Origin: Methanomicrobiales archaeon
GTDB lineage: Archaea; Halobacteriota; Methanomicrobia; Methanomicrobiales; JACTUA01
DNA: 64,000 bases
Direction: 5' to 3'
NCBI GenBank assembly: GCA_030019205.1
Contig: JASEFH010000003.1
Location: forward strand, 1-64,000
A model generated the notes under the pieces. That model was given only the letters and a program-made list of their open reading frames with translations. It did not search any database and was not told the origin of the DNA. How positions within the stretch are numbered: position 1 is the first letter of the stretch; every line of letters starts with the position of its first letter. Both the position numbers and the translations under genes were made by a program. Shown here in pieces: positions 33,170 to 44,211 of this stretch.

Positions 33170-33732
33170 AGATATGCGGCATCACCACGGCGGAGGACGC
33201 CCGGTATGCGGAGGAGGCGGGTGCGGATGCCATCGGGGTTGTCTTGTTCAGCGACTCCCCCCGCTCCGTGCCCCCGGAGCGGGCCCGGACGATCTTCGCA
33301 TCGCTCGGCCCCTTCATCGCCAGGGTCGCCGTGACCCATACGAAGAGCCGGCGGGACCTGGAGGAGATACTGGCGCTGGGCCCCGATGCGATCCAGATCA
33401 CCCACCCGTTCGAGTTTCCGGAAGGGCGGCCGGTGAAGGTGCTCCGGGTGGTGAAGCGGGGCGATGCTATCCCCGCAGACTGCGACGCCCTCGTCGTCGA
33501 CGAGAGCTGCGGGAGCGGGACCGGGTTCGATCCTTCGTTCGCCCGCGACATGGTCCTGCGCTCGGCCCGCCCGGTCGTCCTCGCCGGCGGCCTCACACCC
33601 GAGAACGTCCGTGCGGCGATCGGGCGGGTGCGCCCCTACGCCGTCGACGTCGCCTCCGGCGTGGAGGATCGGCCTGGGGTCAAGAACCGGAGCAAGGTGC
33701 GGGCATTCGTCCGTGCAGCCCGGGAGGGATAG
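33160..33732 (+). CDS. trpF: phosphoribosylanthranilate isomerase
   Basis: Amadori isomerase of tryptophan synthesis, 190 residues. Landmarks are KICGIT with the catalytic cysteine near the start, AIGVVLFSDSPRSV, a catalytic aspartate in ALVVDESCGSG-type sequence, and the phosphate-binding VLAGGLTPENV and VDVASGVEDRPGVK. The reading frame overlaps the end of trpC by 10 bp. Confidence 0.94.
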   Translation: MRVKICGITTAEDARYAEEAGADAIGVVLFSDSPRSVPPERARTIFASLGPFIARVAVTHTKSRRDLEEILALGPDAIQITHPFEFPEGRPVKVLRVVKRGDAIPADCDALVVDESCGSGTGFDPSFARDMVLRSARPVVLAGGLTPENVRAAIGRVRPYAVDVASGVEDRPGVKNRSKVRAFVRAAREG

Positions 33733-34908
33733 ATGGCGGAGAAGGGACGGTTCGGCAAATACGGCGGGCAGTACGTGCCGGAGACGCTGATGGAACCGCT
33801 CCTCGCGCTCGAGGACGCCTACGCTCGGGCGTGTGGCGATGCCGCGTTCCGGGACGAGCTCCGCCGCTACCTGACGGAGTACGCGGGCAGGCCCACCCCC
33901 CTGACCTACTGCGCGAACGTCTCGCGCATCCTCGGGTGCAGGGTGTACCTGAAGCGCGAGGACCTTCTCCACGGAGGAGCCCACAAGCTGAACAACACGC
34001 TCGGGCAGGCACTGCTGGCGCGTTACATGGGAAAACGCCGGGTGATCGCGGAGACCGGCGCCGGCCAGCACGGTGTCGCGACGGCGATCGCCTGTGCCGC
34101 CCTGGGGCTCGACTCGGTCGTCTACATGGGGGAGACGGACGTGCAGAGGCAGGCGCTGAACGTCTACCGCATGCGGATCCTGGGGGCGGAGGTGATCCCC
34201 GTCGCATCCGGCACGAGGACGCTGAAGGACGCGGTCAACGAAGCGCTGCGGGACTGGGTGACGAACGCCCGGGACACGTACTACCTCCTGGGCTCCGTGG
34301 TCGGCCCCCACCCTTACCCGACCATGATCCGCGACTTCCAGAAGGTCATCGGCGAGGAGACGAAGCAGCAGGTGCTCCAGCGGGAGGGGAGGCTGCCGGA
34401 CGCGATCCTGGCCTGCGTGGGAGGCGGGTCCAACGCCATCGGCATGTTCCACCCCTTCGTCGGCGAAGGCGTGCGGCTCGTCGGGGTCGAGGCGGGAGGC
34501 AGAGGCGTGGATACCGGCGAGCACGGCGCAACCCTCTGCGCGGGCACGGAAGGGATCCTCCACGGCGCACTCTCCTACCTCCTGCAGGATGCGGACGGGC
34601 AGGTCCGCGCGACCCACAGCGTCGCCGCCGGGCTGGACTATCCGGGGGTCGGTCCGGAGCTGAGCTGCCTGAAGGACGAGAAGAAAGTCGAGTTCGTCTC
34701 CGTAACGGACCGGGAAGCCCTGGATGCGTTCCACTTCCTGGCGAGAACGGAAGGGATCCTGCCAGCCCTGGAATCCGCGCATGCTGTGGCCCAGGTGCGC
34801 AGGATGGCGGGCGAATTCGACCGCGATGCCGTCGTGATCGTCAACCTGTCCGGCCGCGGGGACAAGGACGTGACCGAGGTGGTCCGCATGGGAGGGTTGC
34901 AGGCGTGA
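33733..34908 (+). CDS. trpB: tryptophan synthase beta subunit
   Basis: PLP enzyme joining indole and serine to tryptophan. The 391-residue protein is the classical TrpB1 type: [13 protein letters not shown] (8-20), [14 protein letters not shown] with the PLP lysine K85, [12 protein letters not shown], the phosphate loop GGGSNAIG, and [15 protein letters not shown]. It starts directly at the trpF stop codon and is followed by trpA in a GTGA overlap, as expected for the alpha2beta2 complex. Confidence 0.96.
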   Translation: MAEKGRFGKYGGQYVPETLMEPLLALEDAYARACGDAAFRDELRRYLTEYAGRPTPLTYCANVSRILGCRVYLKREDLLHGGAHKLNNTLGQALLARYMGKRRVIAETGAGQHGVATAIACAALGLDSVVYMGETDVQRQALNVYRMRILGAEVIPVASGTRTLKDAVNEALRDWVTNARDTYYLLGSVVGPHPYPTMIRDFQKVIGEETKQQVLQREGRLPDAILACVGGGSNAIGMFHPFVGEGVRLVGVEAGGRGVDTGEHGATLCAGTEGILHGALSYLLQDADGQVRATHSVAAGLDYPGVGPELSCLKDEKKVEFVSVTDREALDAFHFLARTEGILPALESAHAVAQVRRMAGEFDRDAVVIVNLSGRGDKDVTEVVRMGGLQA

Positions 34909-35726
34909 ACCGCATCGACCGGGTCTTCGAAAGCCTGAACCGCCCTGCATTCATCGCCTTCCTCGTCGGCGGCGATCCGGATCGGGAGGGGTGCGTCCAG
35001 GCGGCGAAGAGCCTCATCGACGGCGGTGCCGATATCCTGGAGCTGGGGATCCCCTTCTCCGATCCGGTCGCGGACGGGCCGACCATCCAGAGGGCGGACC
35101 TCCGGGCGCTCCAGGGGGGCGCGAATCCTGCCATGGTGCTGGACATCGTGCGGGAGATCCGCGATTGCTCGGACCTCCCCGTCGTCCTTCTGACCTACGG
35201 AAACATCGTCCACCGCAGGGGCGTGGAGAGGTTCTACCGCGAAGCAGCCGCCAGCGGCGCCGACGGCGTCCTGATCGTCGACATGCCGCACGAGGAGTGC
35301 CGGGATGTGCTCGAGACGGCAGAACGCTACGGGATGCGCCAGATCTTTCTCGTTGCCCCCACGACGAGCGAGGAGCGCATGGGGCGGATTCTGGCGTCCG
35401 CGGGCGGGTTCGTGTACCTGGTGTCCCGCCTCGGGACGACGGGCGGACGGGAGCAGCTGTCCGACGATACGCTGGAGATGATCGGGCGGATCCGCCCCCG
35501 GACCGCACTGCCCCTGGCGGTGGGGTTCGGCATCTCGCGGGCGGAGCATATCCGTGCCTGCGCCGCCGCGGGCGTCGACGCGGTCATCGTGGGCAGCGCC
35601 ATCGTGGATATCGTCGAGGCCACCCTCCACGACCGGACCGCGATGCAGAAAGAGCTGCGGGATTACGTGCGGGAAATGACCGAAACGGCGAAGGCGTGCG
35701 CGGGGACCCGTCGTCCGGAACGCTGA
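34905..35726 (+). CDS. trpA: tryptophan synthase alpha subunit
   Basis: Cleaves indole-3-glycerol phosphate to indole, passed to TrpB. The 273-residue barrel has the catalytic glutamate in [18 protein letters not shown] (read from about 46) and the aspartate in [12 protein letters not shown], with [19 protein letters not shown] and GSAIV. The GTG start overlaps the trpB stop. It ends the operon; no clear terminator hairpin follows. Confidence 0.95.
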   Translation: MNRIDRVFESLNRPAFIAFLVGGDPDREGCVQAAKSLIDGGADILELGIPFSDPVADGPTIQRADLRALQGGANPAMVLDIVREIRDCSDLPVVLLTYGNIVHRRGVERFYREAAASGADGVLIVDMPHEECRDVLETAERYGMRQIFLVAPTTSEERMGRILASAGGFVYLVSRLGTTGGREQLSDDTLEMIGRIRPRTALPLAVGFGISRAEHIRACAAAGVDAVIVGSAIVDIVEATLHDRTAMQKELRDYVREMTETAKACAGTRRPER

Positions 35727-35747
35727 AACCGCACCCCTGCAGACTCC

Positions 35748-36545
35748 CTAGCCCCTCACCCGCACGTCGGTGCGGATGGAGAGCTTGCAGACGCCGTCGC
35801 GGAACACCCGCACCACGCCCCCGCTCTCCGATACCGTCACCCCCACGACGGGGATGTCGGCGGTGATGGCGGCCGTGGCGCGGTGCCGTCCGCCGAGTCC
35901 GCCCGGCAGGCTGACCTTCTTCTGGACGATGTCGAGGTACCGCCCGGCGGAGAGGATGTAGCCCTCGCGGTTCACCACGAACATGCCGTCGAGCTGGGCG
36001 AACTCCTTGATGCTCTCCCAGTTCTCGCGGTTCTTGATGTCCGTCACGGCTGCCGGCTGCCCCTCGTAGGGGTTGAGGATCGCCTGGTGCGACCGCCGGA
36101 AGATCGCATCCCCGTCGCCGATGATGAACGCCGTCCCGATCGGTCTCCCCTCCCGCCCCTCGAGCGCGATCTCCATCGCGAGGGAGAGCACCGCGTACAT
36201 CACCTCCCGCGGTACAATGTCCTCGAACTCCTTGACGTTGATGAAGTTCTTGCCCTCGCCGATGTCGTAGAGCAGGATGGCGTAGGGGAAGACGCCCACG
36301 ACCATCCCGTGCTCCAGGCGGCGGGTGAGGTAGAGCTGGATGGCCGCGTCCAGCATGTGGTGCTCGCAGACCTCCAGGATATCCTGCATGGTGAGGTCTT
36401 TCAAGACATCGAGCTGGAGCTCCTGGACCCAGACGATGGGGACGTCGGAGGCGCAGGGGCAGGGTTTGGTGAACGAGACGATCGCCCGCGCGCCGATCTC
36501 CGCGGCGATCCGCGCCGCGGTGTTCATCATCAGCTCCGCAGTCAT
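35748..36545 (-). CDS. dacZ: diadenylate cyclase (DacZ type)
   Basis: Makes the signal nucleotide cyclic di-AMP from two ATP. The 265-residue protein has an N-terminal helical/alpha-beta region and a C-terminal DAC (DisA_N) domain with AQLDGMFVVNREGYILSAG and LGGRHRATAAI; the DG and RHR motifs contact ATP in this family. The usual DGA is DGM here. It has no membrane segments, unlike bacterial CdaA. Its start overlaps the sucD stop by 4 bp, making it the last gene of the kor-suc operon. A c-di-AMP role in central carbon control is only inference from position. Confidence 0.85.
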   Translation of the reverse strand: MTAELMMNTAARIAAEIGARAIVSFTKPCPCASDVPIVWVQELQLDVLKDLTMQDILEVCEHHMLDAAIQLYLTRRLEHGMVVGVFPYAILLYDIGEGKNFINVKEFEDIVPREVMYAVLSLAMEIALEGREGRPIGTAFIIGDGDAIFRRSHQAILNPYEGQPAAVTDIKNRENWESIKEFAQLDGMFVVNREGYILSAGRYLDIVQKKVSLPGGLGGRHRATAAITADIPVVGVTVSESGGVVRVFRDGVCKLSIRTDVRVRG

Positions 36546-37404
36546 AGAAGCTCCCGGACGAGGGAGGGTATCTCCGAGGGGCGGGACGCGACGCTCACCC
36601 CCATCCTCTCCAGACGGCGGATCTTGGAGCGGGCGTCGCCCTCGCCGCCCTCCACGATCGCCCCCGCATGCCCCATGCGCTTCTCGGGGGGCGCGGAGAC
36701 TCCGGCGATATAGGCCGCGAGCGGCAGACGGGTGGACGCGACCCCCTCCTCCTCCAGGGCGCCCCCGACCTCGCCGATGAGGACGACGGCCCGCGTCTCC
36801 CGGTCCTCCTCGAAGCGGTGGAGCACGTCGGCGAATGTCTGGCCGATGATCGGATCGCCGCCGATCCCCACCACCGTGCTCTGCCCGATACCGGCGCGGG
36901 TCAGCTCGTGGACGATCTCGTACGTCAGGGTGCCGCTCCGCGAGATGACGCCCACGTTCCCCCGCGAGGCGAGGTGCACCGGCATGATCCCGAGCTTGCA
37001 CTCGCCCGGCGAGAGGAGACCGGGGCAGTTCGGCCCGATCACGGTGCAGCCCTTCAGGCGGGCGTAGGCGATCGCCTTCATGGTGTCGTGCACGGGGACG
37101 TGCTCGGTGATCACGACCGCGAGCTCGAGACCGCCCGATGCCGACTCCATGATCGAGTCGGCCGCCGCCGCCGCCGGCACGAAGATGACGTTCGCCTGTG
37201 CGTCGTGCTCCCGCAGGGCGGCACGGACGCTGTCGTAGACGGGCACGCCATGCACCGTCTGCCCCCCCTTGCCCGGACTGATGCCGGCGACCACGCCCCG
37301 CCCTCCCACGGAGCGGGCGTAGGCGTTCATCAGCTGGATGTGGAAGGCCCCCTGCTTGCCGGTGGCGCCCTGCACGATCACGCCCAGGTTGCGATCCCCG
37401 TAGA

Positions 37405-37408
<4 letters not shown>
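36542..37408 (-). CDS. sucD: succinyl-CoA ligase, alpha subunit
   Basis: Interconverts succinate, CoA and NTP with succinyl-CoA. The 288-residue subunit has the CoA-binding VQGATGKQGAFH (13-24), GISPGKGGQTVHG, VIGPNCPGLLSPGECKLG (read in parts), SRSGTLTYEI, and the phosphorylated histidine in RMGHAGAIVEGG. The stop overlaps the dacZ start and its ATG overlaps the sucC stop. In methanogens it works in the reductive direction, feeding succinyl-CoA to the Kor enzyme encoded upstream. Confidence 0.94.
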
Positions 37409-38486
<1,078 letters not shown>

Positions 38487-38490
<4 letters not shown>

Positions 38491-39029
38491 GCGCTTCCTC
38501 TCCCTTCCCGCACCAGCGCGAACCCGCGCTTCAGCGCCTGCAGGTTCAGACCCTCGGTCCCCTTCGGCACGCTGTCCAGCACCGCCTTCTCGATCGCCGC
38601 CTCGCTGACGACCCCGGTCGCAGCGACCAGCGCACCGAGCATCACGATGTTGGCGACGATCACGCGTTTCAACGTGTTCTTCGCCTCCGACGTCGCCGGC
38701 ACCGCGTACCATCGGCAGTCGGGGCGGGAGCGCACCATGTCGGAGTCCAGGACCATGACCGCGTCCCGCGGGGCGCCGGCGCCGTAGCGTTCGAACCCCT
38801 CCTGGGACATGATCACGAAGATGTCCGGCGCCGTCACCTCGGGGTAGAGGATCGGCTCGTCGTCGATGACGACCGCGCTCATCGATGCCCCGCCGCGGGC
38901 CTCGGGCCCGTATACCTGCGTCTGGACGGCGTGCTTGTTGTCGTGCAGGGCGGCCGCCCGCCCCAGGATCACGGCGGCGAGGATGATGCCCTGGCCGCCG
39001 AAGCCGGAGAACCGCACCTCGTGCCTCAC
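38487..39029 (-). CDS. korC: 2-oxoglutarate:ferredoxin oxidoreductase, gamma subunit
   Basis: Gamma subunit of the four-subunit enzyme that reductively carboxylates succinyl-CoA to 2-oxoglutarate. The 180-residue protein opens with FSGFGGQGIILAAVILG and has TQVYGPEARGGASMSAVVI, the usual gamma-family pattern, and a C-terminal VPKGTEGLNLQAL. The GTG start at 39029 overlaps the korB stop by 4 bp. Confidence 0.93.
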
Positions 39030-39814
39030 CGTCTCGCCCCCAGCACCGCGCGGTTCCGCCGCACGAACTCCCCCATCGGGATCATCCCGGGGGGGACTTC
39101 CTGCCCCTCCCGCTCCATCCGCTGCTTCTTCTGGAGCAGGATGGAGTGGGTCTTCAGGTACTCGACCATATCCGTCGCCTCGCGGAGGCGGTTCCTCCGC
39201 CCGTAGCCGGTCGGGCACTGCACGAGCGCCTCCACAAAGGAGAATCCGGGCGTCTCCAGACCCGTGCGGATCGCCCGGGTCAGCTCCTTCACGTGGTAGG
39301 AGGTCCAGCGGGCCACGTAGTTGGCGCCGGCCGCCACCGCGAGCAGGGAGAGATCGAAGGGCTCCTCCTCCGCCCCGTAGGGCGTGGTGGACGAGAGCGC
39401 GCTCCGCGGGGTGGTGGGGCTCCCCTGCCCGCCCGTCATGCCGTAGATGAAGTTGTTCATGCAGACGACCGTCATGTCCACGTTGCGGCGGCAGGCGTGG
39501 ATGAAGTGGTTGCCGCCGATCGCCGCCAGGTCTCCGTCGCCCGTGAAGACCACCACCTGGAGCGCAGGATTGGCCAGTTTCACCCCGGTCGCGAAGGCGA
39601 GCGCCCGCCCGTGGGTGGTGTGGAGTCCGTCGGTCTTGATGTAGCCCGGTGCCCGCGACGAGCAGCCGATGCCGGAGACGAAGACCGTCTCCTCGCGGCT
39701 CCACCCCATCGACTCCACCGCGTCCAGCGTGCAGTTGATCACGGTGCCGTTGCCGCACCCGGCGCAGTAGATGTGGGGTAGGCGGTCCTCGCGGTACCAG
39801 TCCAGGAAGGTCAT
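39026..39814 (-). CDS. korB: 2-oxoglutarate:ferredoxin oxidoreductase, beta subunit
   Basis: Thiamine-diphosphate-binding subunit, 262 residues. CAGCGNGTV (17-25) contains cluster cysteines; SGIGCSSRAPGYI, TTHGRALAFATGVK, and the TPP/Mg motif GDGDLAAIGGNH lead to NNFIYGMTGGQGSPTTP (read in parts). It sits between korA and korC with 4-bp overlaps on both sides. Confidence 0.95.
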   Translation of the reverse strand: MTFLDWYREDRLPHIYCAGCGNGTVINCTLDAVESMGWSREETVFVSGIGCSSRAPGYIKTDGLHTTHGRALAFATGVKLANPALQVVVFTGDGDLAAIGGNHFIHACRRNVDMTVVCMNNFIYGMTGGQGSPTTPRSALSSTTPYGAEEEPFDLSLLAVAAGANYVARWTSYHVKELTRAIRTGLETPGFSFVEALVQCPTGYGRRNRLREATDMVEYLKTHSILLQKKQRMEREGQEVPPGMIPMGEFVRRNRAVLGARR

Positions 39815-40911
39815 CGGGCCCCCTCCGCCGCCCGGGCGAGCTCCCCCGGCGTGTGCAGCTCCCCCCCGATCTTGGGTATCGAGACGACCGCCTGATCCAC
39901 GTGCCGCTCGATCTCGCGGGAGATCTGACCGAGGTTCATCTCGGGCACGAGGAACGTGCGGGCGTTCCTGAACTCCCGCAGGGCGAACTCCGGGAAAGGC
40001 CAGACCGTCTTCAGCCGCAGGTGGCCGATACCCCCGTCTCCGGCGTCGTGCAGCACCTGCTGCACGGTCCGCGCCGGGGCGCCGTAGGAGACGAAGACGA
40101 TCTCGGCGTCCGGGTTGACCGCGTCGTAGTCGGCGATCTCCCGCCGGGCGTCCTCCACCTTCCGCACCAGGCGGGTGACGAGAGCCTCGTGGATCTTCGG
40201 GTGGTTCGTGCGCGGGTAGCCCCGCTCGTCGTGCGTCAGCCCGGTGACATGGACCGCATGCCCCCGCCCGAAGGCGGGGAATCCGGGGACGCCGTCCGCT
40301 CCACCCTGGAAGGGCAGCGCACCCGCCTCCAGCGGTCTCCGCTCCGCGATCTCCACGCGGTCGGGGATGACGATCCGCTCCCGCATGTGCCCGACGATCT
40401 CGTCTGCCATGAGAAATACCGGTACGCGGTACCTGTCCGCCAGGTTGAATGCCTTTGCCGTGAGTTCGAACATCTCCTGCACGCTCGCCGGCGCGAGGGC
40501 GATGATGCTGTAGTCCCCGTGCGAGCCGAAGCGGCACTGGAGCATGTCCCCCTGGGCGGCGAGGGTGGGCTGGCCGGTGCTCGGGCCCCCCCGCTGGACG
40601 TTGACGATGACGCAGGGCGTCTCGGTCATGGCCGCGTAGCCGATGTTCTCCATCATCAGGGAGAACCCCGGTCCGCTCGTCGCGGTCATCGCCCGCACGC
40701 CACTCCAGGAGGCGCCGATGACGGCGGCGATGCTGGCGATCTCGTCCTCCATCTGGATGAAGGTGCCCTGCCGCCCGGGGAGGCGTGCGGCCATGTGCTC
40801 GGCGATCTCGGTCGACGGGGTGATCGGGTAGCCGCCGAAAAAGCGGCAGCCGGCCGCGAGCGCCCCCTCGGCACAGGCCACGTTCCCCTGCATGAACTCG
40901 GTGCGGGTCAT
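39811..40911 (-). CDS. korA: 2-oxoglutarate:ferredoxin oxidoreductase, alpha subunit
   Basis: Alpha subunit, 366 residues: QGNVACAEGALAAGCRFFGGYPITPSTE (read in parts, 8-35), FIQMEDEIASIAAVIGASW (read in parts), the GVRAMTATSGPGFSLM loop, and VNVQRGGPSTG. The C-terminal part has VSYGAPARTV and a transketolase-type fold. Its start overlaps the korD stop by 4 bp. Confidence 0.95.
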   Translation of the reverse strand: MTRTEFMQGNVACAEGALAAGCRFFGGYPITPSTEIAEHMAARLPGRQGTFIQMEDEIASIAAVIGASWSGVRAMTATSGPGFSLMMENIGYAAMTETPCVIVNVQRGGPSTGQPTLAAQGDMLQCRFGSHGDYSIIALAPASVQEMFELTAKAFNLADRYRVPVFLMADEIVGHMRERIVIPDRVEIAERRPLEAGALPFQGGADGVPGFPAFGRGHAVHVTGLTHDERGYPRTNHPKIHEALVTRLVRKVEDARREIADYDAVNPDAEIVFVSYGAPARTVQQVLHDAGDGGIGHLRLKTVWPFPEFALREFRNARTFLVPEMNLGQISREIERHVDQAVVSIPKIGGELHTPGELARAAEGAR

Positions 40912-41180
40912 GCCTCGACCACGACCTTCGTCCGGGCCAGAGGCGTATCCTCCTCCCAGCGGATCGCCTGATCCGGACAGATCTTCTGGCAGTAGCCGCA
41001 GATCACTCTCCCGTAGAGGTGCTGGAGGCGGCAGTTGGGGCAGCGTTCGGGCCGATCCAGGATCGGCTGGACGATTCCCCGCTCGTTCTGCGTATGCCCG
41101 GGCTGGAATATCCTGTAGGGGCAGACCAGGGTGCAGAGGTTGCAGCCTTTGCATCGTTTCTCGTCTATGACCAGGTGCAT
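40908..41180 (-). CDS. korD: 2-oxoglutarate:ferredoxin oxidoreductase, delta (ferredoxin) subunit
   Basis: A 90-residue 2[4Fe-4S] ferredoxin-like subunit that passes electrons. Cluster motifs are CKGCNLCTLVCP (10-21) and, after a longer insertion that itself contains CPNC, CGYCQKICP. First gene of korDABC. A GGTATACC palindrome at 41226-41233, about 45-53 bp upstream, may be part of a separate promoter, so kor-suc-dacZ may be transcribed independently of fumAB. Confidence 0.93.
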   Translation of the reverse strand: MHLVIDEKRCKGCNLCTLVCPYRIFQPGHTQNERGIVQPILDRPERCPNCRLQHLYGRVICGYCQKICPDQAIRWEEDTPLARTKVVVEA

Positions 41181-41298
41181 GCCTTCGTATCCTTACCCCT
41201 AAGGTTGAACCGCCGGAGAAAAAAAGGTATACCCGTCCGTCGGGTGCCGATTTCCCTCCCTGCGGCAGGGCAGCGGGAGGAGCAGACGATCCCCCCGC

Positions 41299-41829
41299 CT
41301 AGAGCCGTGCGCAGCCTCGCGCCCTCTCCATCACCGAGGCGAAGAGGTCCGTCCCCCGGGCATCGATACCCACGACGAGGGGGAGGCGGTCGAGGCGGAG
41401 GATCCAGATCGCCTCCGCCATCCCGAGGTCCTCCCAGTAGACGCCTTCGAGCGCCATGCGGGAGGCGGCGAGCACGGCGCAGCCTCCGGTGAAGGCCAGG
41501 TAGACGCCCCGCCCGCGGAGGTGCTCGACCACCTCCCCTCCCATGCCCCCTTTCCCGATCAGCGCCCGAACGCCACGATCGAGCAGGAAGGCGGTGAAGG
41601 CGTTCATCCGGGCCGAGGTGGTCGGGCCGGCGGCGAGCACCCGCCCGTCACGGACGAGCGGGCCGCAGTGGTAGACGGCAGCGCCCCGCGGGTCGAACGG
41701 TATGCCCCGCTCGAGCATCCGCCGGTGCGCCTCGTCCCGGGCGGTATACACGATCCCGGAGAGGGTGATTCGATCCCCGGCCCGCAGGTCCAGCACTTCG
41801 TCCCCGAGGGGGGTCGTGAGTTCTCTCAC
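41299..41829 (-). CDS. fumB: fumarate hydratase class I, beta subunit
   Basis: C-terminal-domain subunit of the two-subunit Fe-S fumarate hydratase (fumarate to malate and back), 176 residues. Typical stretches are LRAGDRITLSGIVYTARDEAHRRM (read in parts), YHCGPLVRDG, AAGPTTSARMNAF, IGKGGMG and FTGGCAVLAA. The GTG start overlaps the fumA stop by 4 bp. The symbol denotes the archaeal beta subunit, not E. coli FumB. Confidence 0.93.
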   Translation of the reverse strand: MRELTTPLGDEVLDLRAGDRITLSGIVYTARDEAHRRMLERGIPFDPRGAAVYHCGPLVRDGRVLAAGPTTSARMNAFTAFLLDRGVRALIGKGGMGGEVVEHLRGRGVYLAFTGGCAVLAASRMALEGVYWEDLGMAEAIWILRLDRLPLVVGIDARGTDLFASVMERARGCARL

Positions 41830-42662
41830 CGCCGCACCTCCACCGTCGCCCGGCGGCAGGCCCAGCACTGGACGTTGACGGCAACCGGGAGGGATGCGGT
41901 GTGGCAGTCCGCCTGCCGCACCTTCACCGCCAGGGCGGTGGTCTCCCCACCGAGCCCCATGGGGCCGATCCCGAGGGCGTTGACGGCCTCGCAGAGCCGC
42001 CGTTCGAGCCCTGTCATCGTGTCGATCGGGGAGAGCAGGGCCTCCTTCGCCAGCGCTGCGGAGCCGTCGAATGTGCCGCCGATCCCGACGCCGAGCACCA
42101 GCGGCGGGCAGGGCCGCCCGCCGGCGCGGAGCACCGTCTCCACCACGAACCGTTCGATCTCCTCCCGCTCCGAGGGGAGGAGCATCCCGATCCGCGAGAC
42201 GTTCTCGGAACCCGCCCCCTTGGGCAGGGCCGTGATCGCGAACCGCTCGCCCGGGCGGAGATGGACCGACGGCATGCCGGGACCGGTGTTGTCCCCGCGG
42301 TTCTCCCGCGTGAGGGGATCCACCACGTTGGGGCGGAGCGGCACCCTCTCGGTGGCGCGCCGCACGCCCTCGGCAAGGGCGGCATAGAGTCGCTCCGAGA
42401 GGGGGACGTCCGGTGGCAGGGAGACGTACAGAACCGGCACACCCGTGTCCTGGCAGAGGGGCAGCCGCAGCTCCTCCGCCAGCTCCACGTTTCTCAGGAT
42501 GTTCCGGAGTTCTGATCGTGCGACGGGGTTCGGTTCCCGCTCTTCCGCCCGCTGCAGGGCGCGGAGAACGTCGGCGGGCAGGTGCACCTCCGCCTCCTGC
42601 AGGGCGCGGCAGGTCGCGTCGGCGACGGCTTCGAAGAGCGGGGTATTCGGGGTATTCTGCAT
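41826..42662 (-). CDS. fumA: fumarate hydratase class I, alpha subunit
   Basis: Iron-sulfur-binding subunit, 278 residues. The three cluster-cysteine regions are visible: LCQDTGVPVLYV (around 70), CPPLVLGVGIGGTFD (around 195), and CWACRRATVEV near the C-terminus. NTGPGMPSVHLRPG and GLGGETTALAVKV are also family hallmarks. It heads the fumA-fumB pair, 118 bp ahead of korD on the same strand. Together the cluster encodes most of the fumarate/malate and succinate-to-2-oxoglutarate steps. Confidence 0.94.
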   Translation of the reverse strand: MQNTPNTPLFEAVADATCRALQEAEVHLPADVLRALQRAEEREPNPVARSELRNILRNVELAEELRLPLCQDTGVPVLYVSLPPDVPLSERLYAALAEGVRRATERVPLRPNVVDPLTRENRGDNTGPGMPSVHLRPGERFAITALPKGAGSENVSRIGMLLPSEREEIERFVVETVLRAGGRPCPPLVLGVGIGGTFDGSAALAKEALLSPIDTMTGLERRLCEAVNALGIGPMGLGGETTALAVKVRQADCHTASLPVAVNVQCWACRRATVEVRR

Positions 42663-43089
42663 TCATTTTAATGAAATCGCGCGGATCTAAAAAATATTGC
42701 GGATCCTGTCAAATTCCCGCGGCACGGAGAGCAAGAAAGAATCCATGTACGCGAAATTCCTATGGGGCAGATCGATGCCCGTCTCTATTCCCTGCGAAGA
42801 TGTACACCCATGATTGCTGCATGGAAGAGCGAAGGATCGGGTCTGCCCAACAGGGCCCGATCGTGGCGCGGAGTCTGCATGCTGTACACTGGGCGATAGC
42901 CTCTCAAAGCTATTAGATACCCCTGGGGTATGGGAAGAGGAGTTCTGACCCTCCTTCCAGGGATGTGACGAGGCTCGCGGAGAAGCGGTTGTATTCTCGA
43001 CAGAAGAGCTCGAATCGCGCGATCCGTAGTGGTTCTCGCACGCGGGGGCGGGGGCGATTGGGAGAGGGCTCGTGCCATCCTGCCCTCCA

Positions 43090-43180
43090 GGGTATCGTAC
43101 TGGCGGGGCGGGGGCATGGGGGGAGAGGGCGCGCCCCTTCCCCCTCTCGACCTCCTTCCCCTGTAGTATCGATAGGACTG
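43090..43180. repeat. intergenic repeat unit related to 25141-25200
   Basis: GGTATCGTACTGGCGGGGC, then ATGGGGGGAGAGGG, then CGCGCCCC, and the complementary CCCCCTCTC, ending GTATCGATAGG. GAGAGGG and CCCTCTC can pair. Similarity to 25141-25200 continues outward: ATTCT..AGAAGAG and GTGGTTCTC occur at about 42992-43037 and at 25080-25107. Confidence 0.5.
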
Positions 43181-43280
43181 CAACTCATGCCATTGAGAGT
43201 TAGAATAATCCCACTCCCCGAATCTGGATCGGACCTCAAGGCCATCCCCCTGTTTAATTGTGGCAGGGCAAGGCCATCCA

Positions 43281-43310
43281 GGAGGTGCACTCCCCCCTTG
43301 GTGCGATAGG
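43281..43310. repeat. intergenic repeat unit (TGCGATAGG family)
   Basis: GGAGGTGCACTCCCCCC followed by TTGGTGCGATAGG. GGAG and CTCC pair around TGCA. The right flank is identical in form to those at 3078-3087 and 3213-3221. Confidence 0.4.
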
Positions 43311-43644
43311 ACCCTTACACGGGATGCTGATACAGGATCGGAGGTCCGTGCCTGCGATCCTGGTCGGATCCCTCCGTATACGCAAGGATGGCAAACGATC
43401 TCCGATCACCCGGAAGAGGCCCCGATCACCTTTTCACACTGCAGATGCGATAAGGCCTGGTATCCTGCCTCTTGGAGAACGTATCGCCCTTCTACGCCTC
43501 CGGGTATCCGTATTATCCTATCAAACCTGCATCTCCGGAGAAAAGCAGGACCCGAATCGGGAGAAGAAGAGAAACGGGTGGGGCTGATTTATGAAACCAA
43601 TCCCCGGTCAGGGATGGTACGCGATCGGAAAAAAGTATTGCTTG

Positions 43645-44157
43645 TCAGGCTGCCGCCGTCTCCGTGATGGTGATGCGGCTCGGCGAGGGGAGCTTGTAGC
43701 CCCCGTGGCGGAGGGCGTCCTTCGCCTTCTCCACGTACTGGGGCGTGGTGAAGACCGAGATGATCTTCTGCCCGGCCTGGACGCGGGCGGCGGTCCCCAC
43801 CGGCTTTCCGAAGGCAAGGCGCATCCCCTCGGACACACGGTCGGCCCCGGCGCCGGTCGCCTGCTTGTTCTCCCGCAGCACATGGTGGGGATACGTGCGA
43901 ATCTTCAGGCGGAAGTTCATCCTGCCCACGTTGGACTGCAGCCTGCGGTTGATGGAGACGCGGGCCGCCTCAAGGGCCGAATGCCGGATCTGGCACTGCT
44001 CGATCACGGAAAGGGAGACCTCGACCGGGAACTCCTCCGAGAGGTTCCCCAGATCGAAGGTCACGATCTTGCTGCCCGGCACCCCTCCCATGTATTCCCG
44101 CCGCGTATACGCCTTCTTGTTGATATTCCTGTACATTCTTCCTGGTTTTCGTACCAT
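43645..44157 (-). CDS. rpl10e: ribosomal protein L10e (uL16)
   Basis: Large-subunit ribosomal protein near the A site, 170 residues, the archaeal/eukaryotic form of L16. It starts [12 protein letters not shown] and includes [23 protein letters not shown] (read in parts), [16 protein letters not shown], the [27 protein letters not shown] loop (read in parts) and [12 protein letters not shown]. It is a single gene with a TATA-like TTTTATAAAG about 20-30 bp upstream. Confidence 0.95.
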   Translation of the reverse strand: MVRKPGRMYRNINKKAYTRREYMGGVPGSKIVTFDLGNLSEEFPVEVSLSVIEQCQIRHSALEAARVSINRRLQSNVGRMNFRLKIRTYPHHVLRENKQATGAGADRVSEGMRLAFGKPVGTAARVQAGQKIISVFTTPQYVEKAKDALRHGGYKLPSPSRITITETAAA

Positions 44158-44211
44158 TGTCCTCTCGCTCCGTGATATTCTTTATAAAATGGATACCCGC
44201 TCTAATAAAAC

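Larger units (their letters stand above)
42663..43644. other. gene-free island, fumA to L10e gene
   Basis: About 1 kb with no recognisable protein or RNA gene. Its left end holds the AT-rich fumA promoter. The middle has two repeat units (annotated separately) and extra GCGATAG and GCGATAAGG words near 42893 and 43446. The part 43000-43140 resembles 25066-25200. Confidence 0.5.

Noticed and set aside
41226-41233. GGTATACC ahead of korD as a member of the trp-type operator set
   Set aside because: Single GTATAC words occur at several unrelated promoters and overlap TATA-like sequence. One copy is not evidence for shared control.
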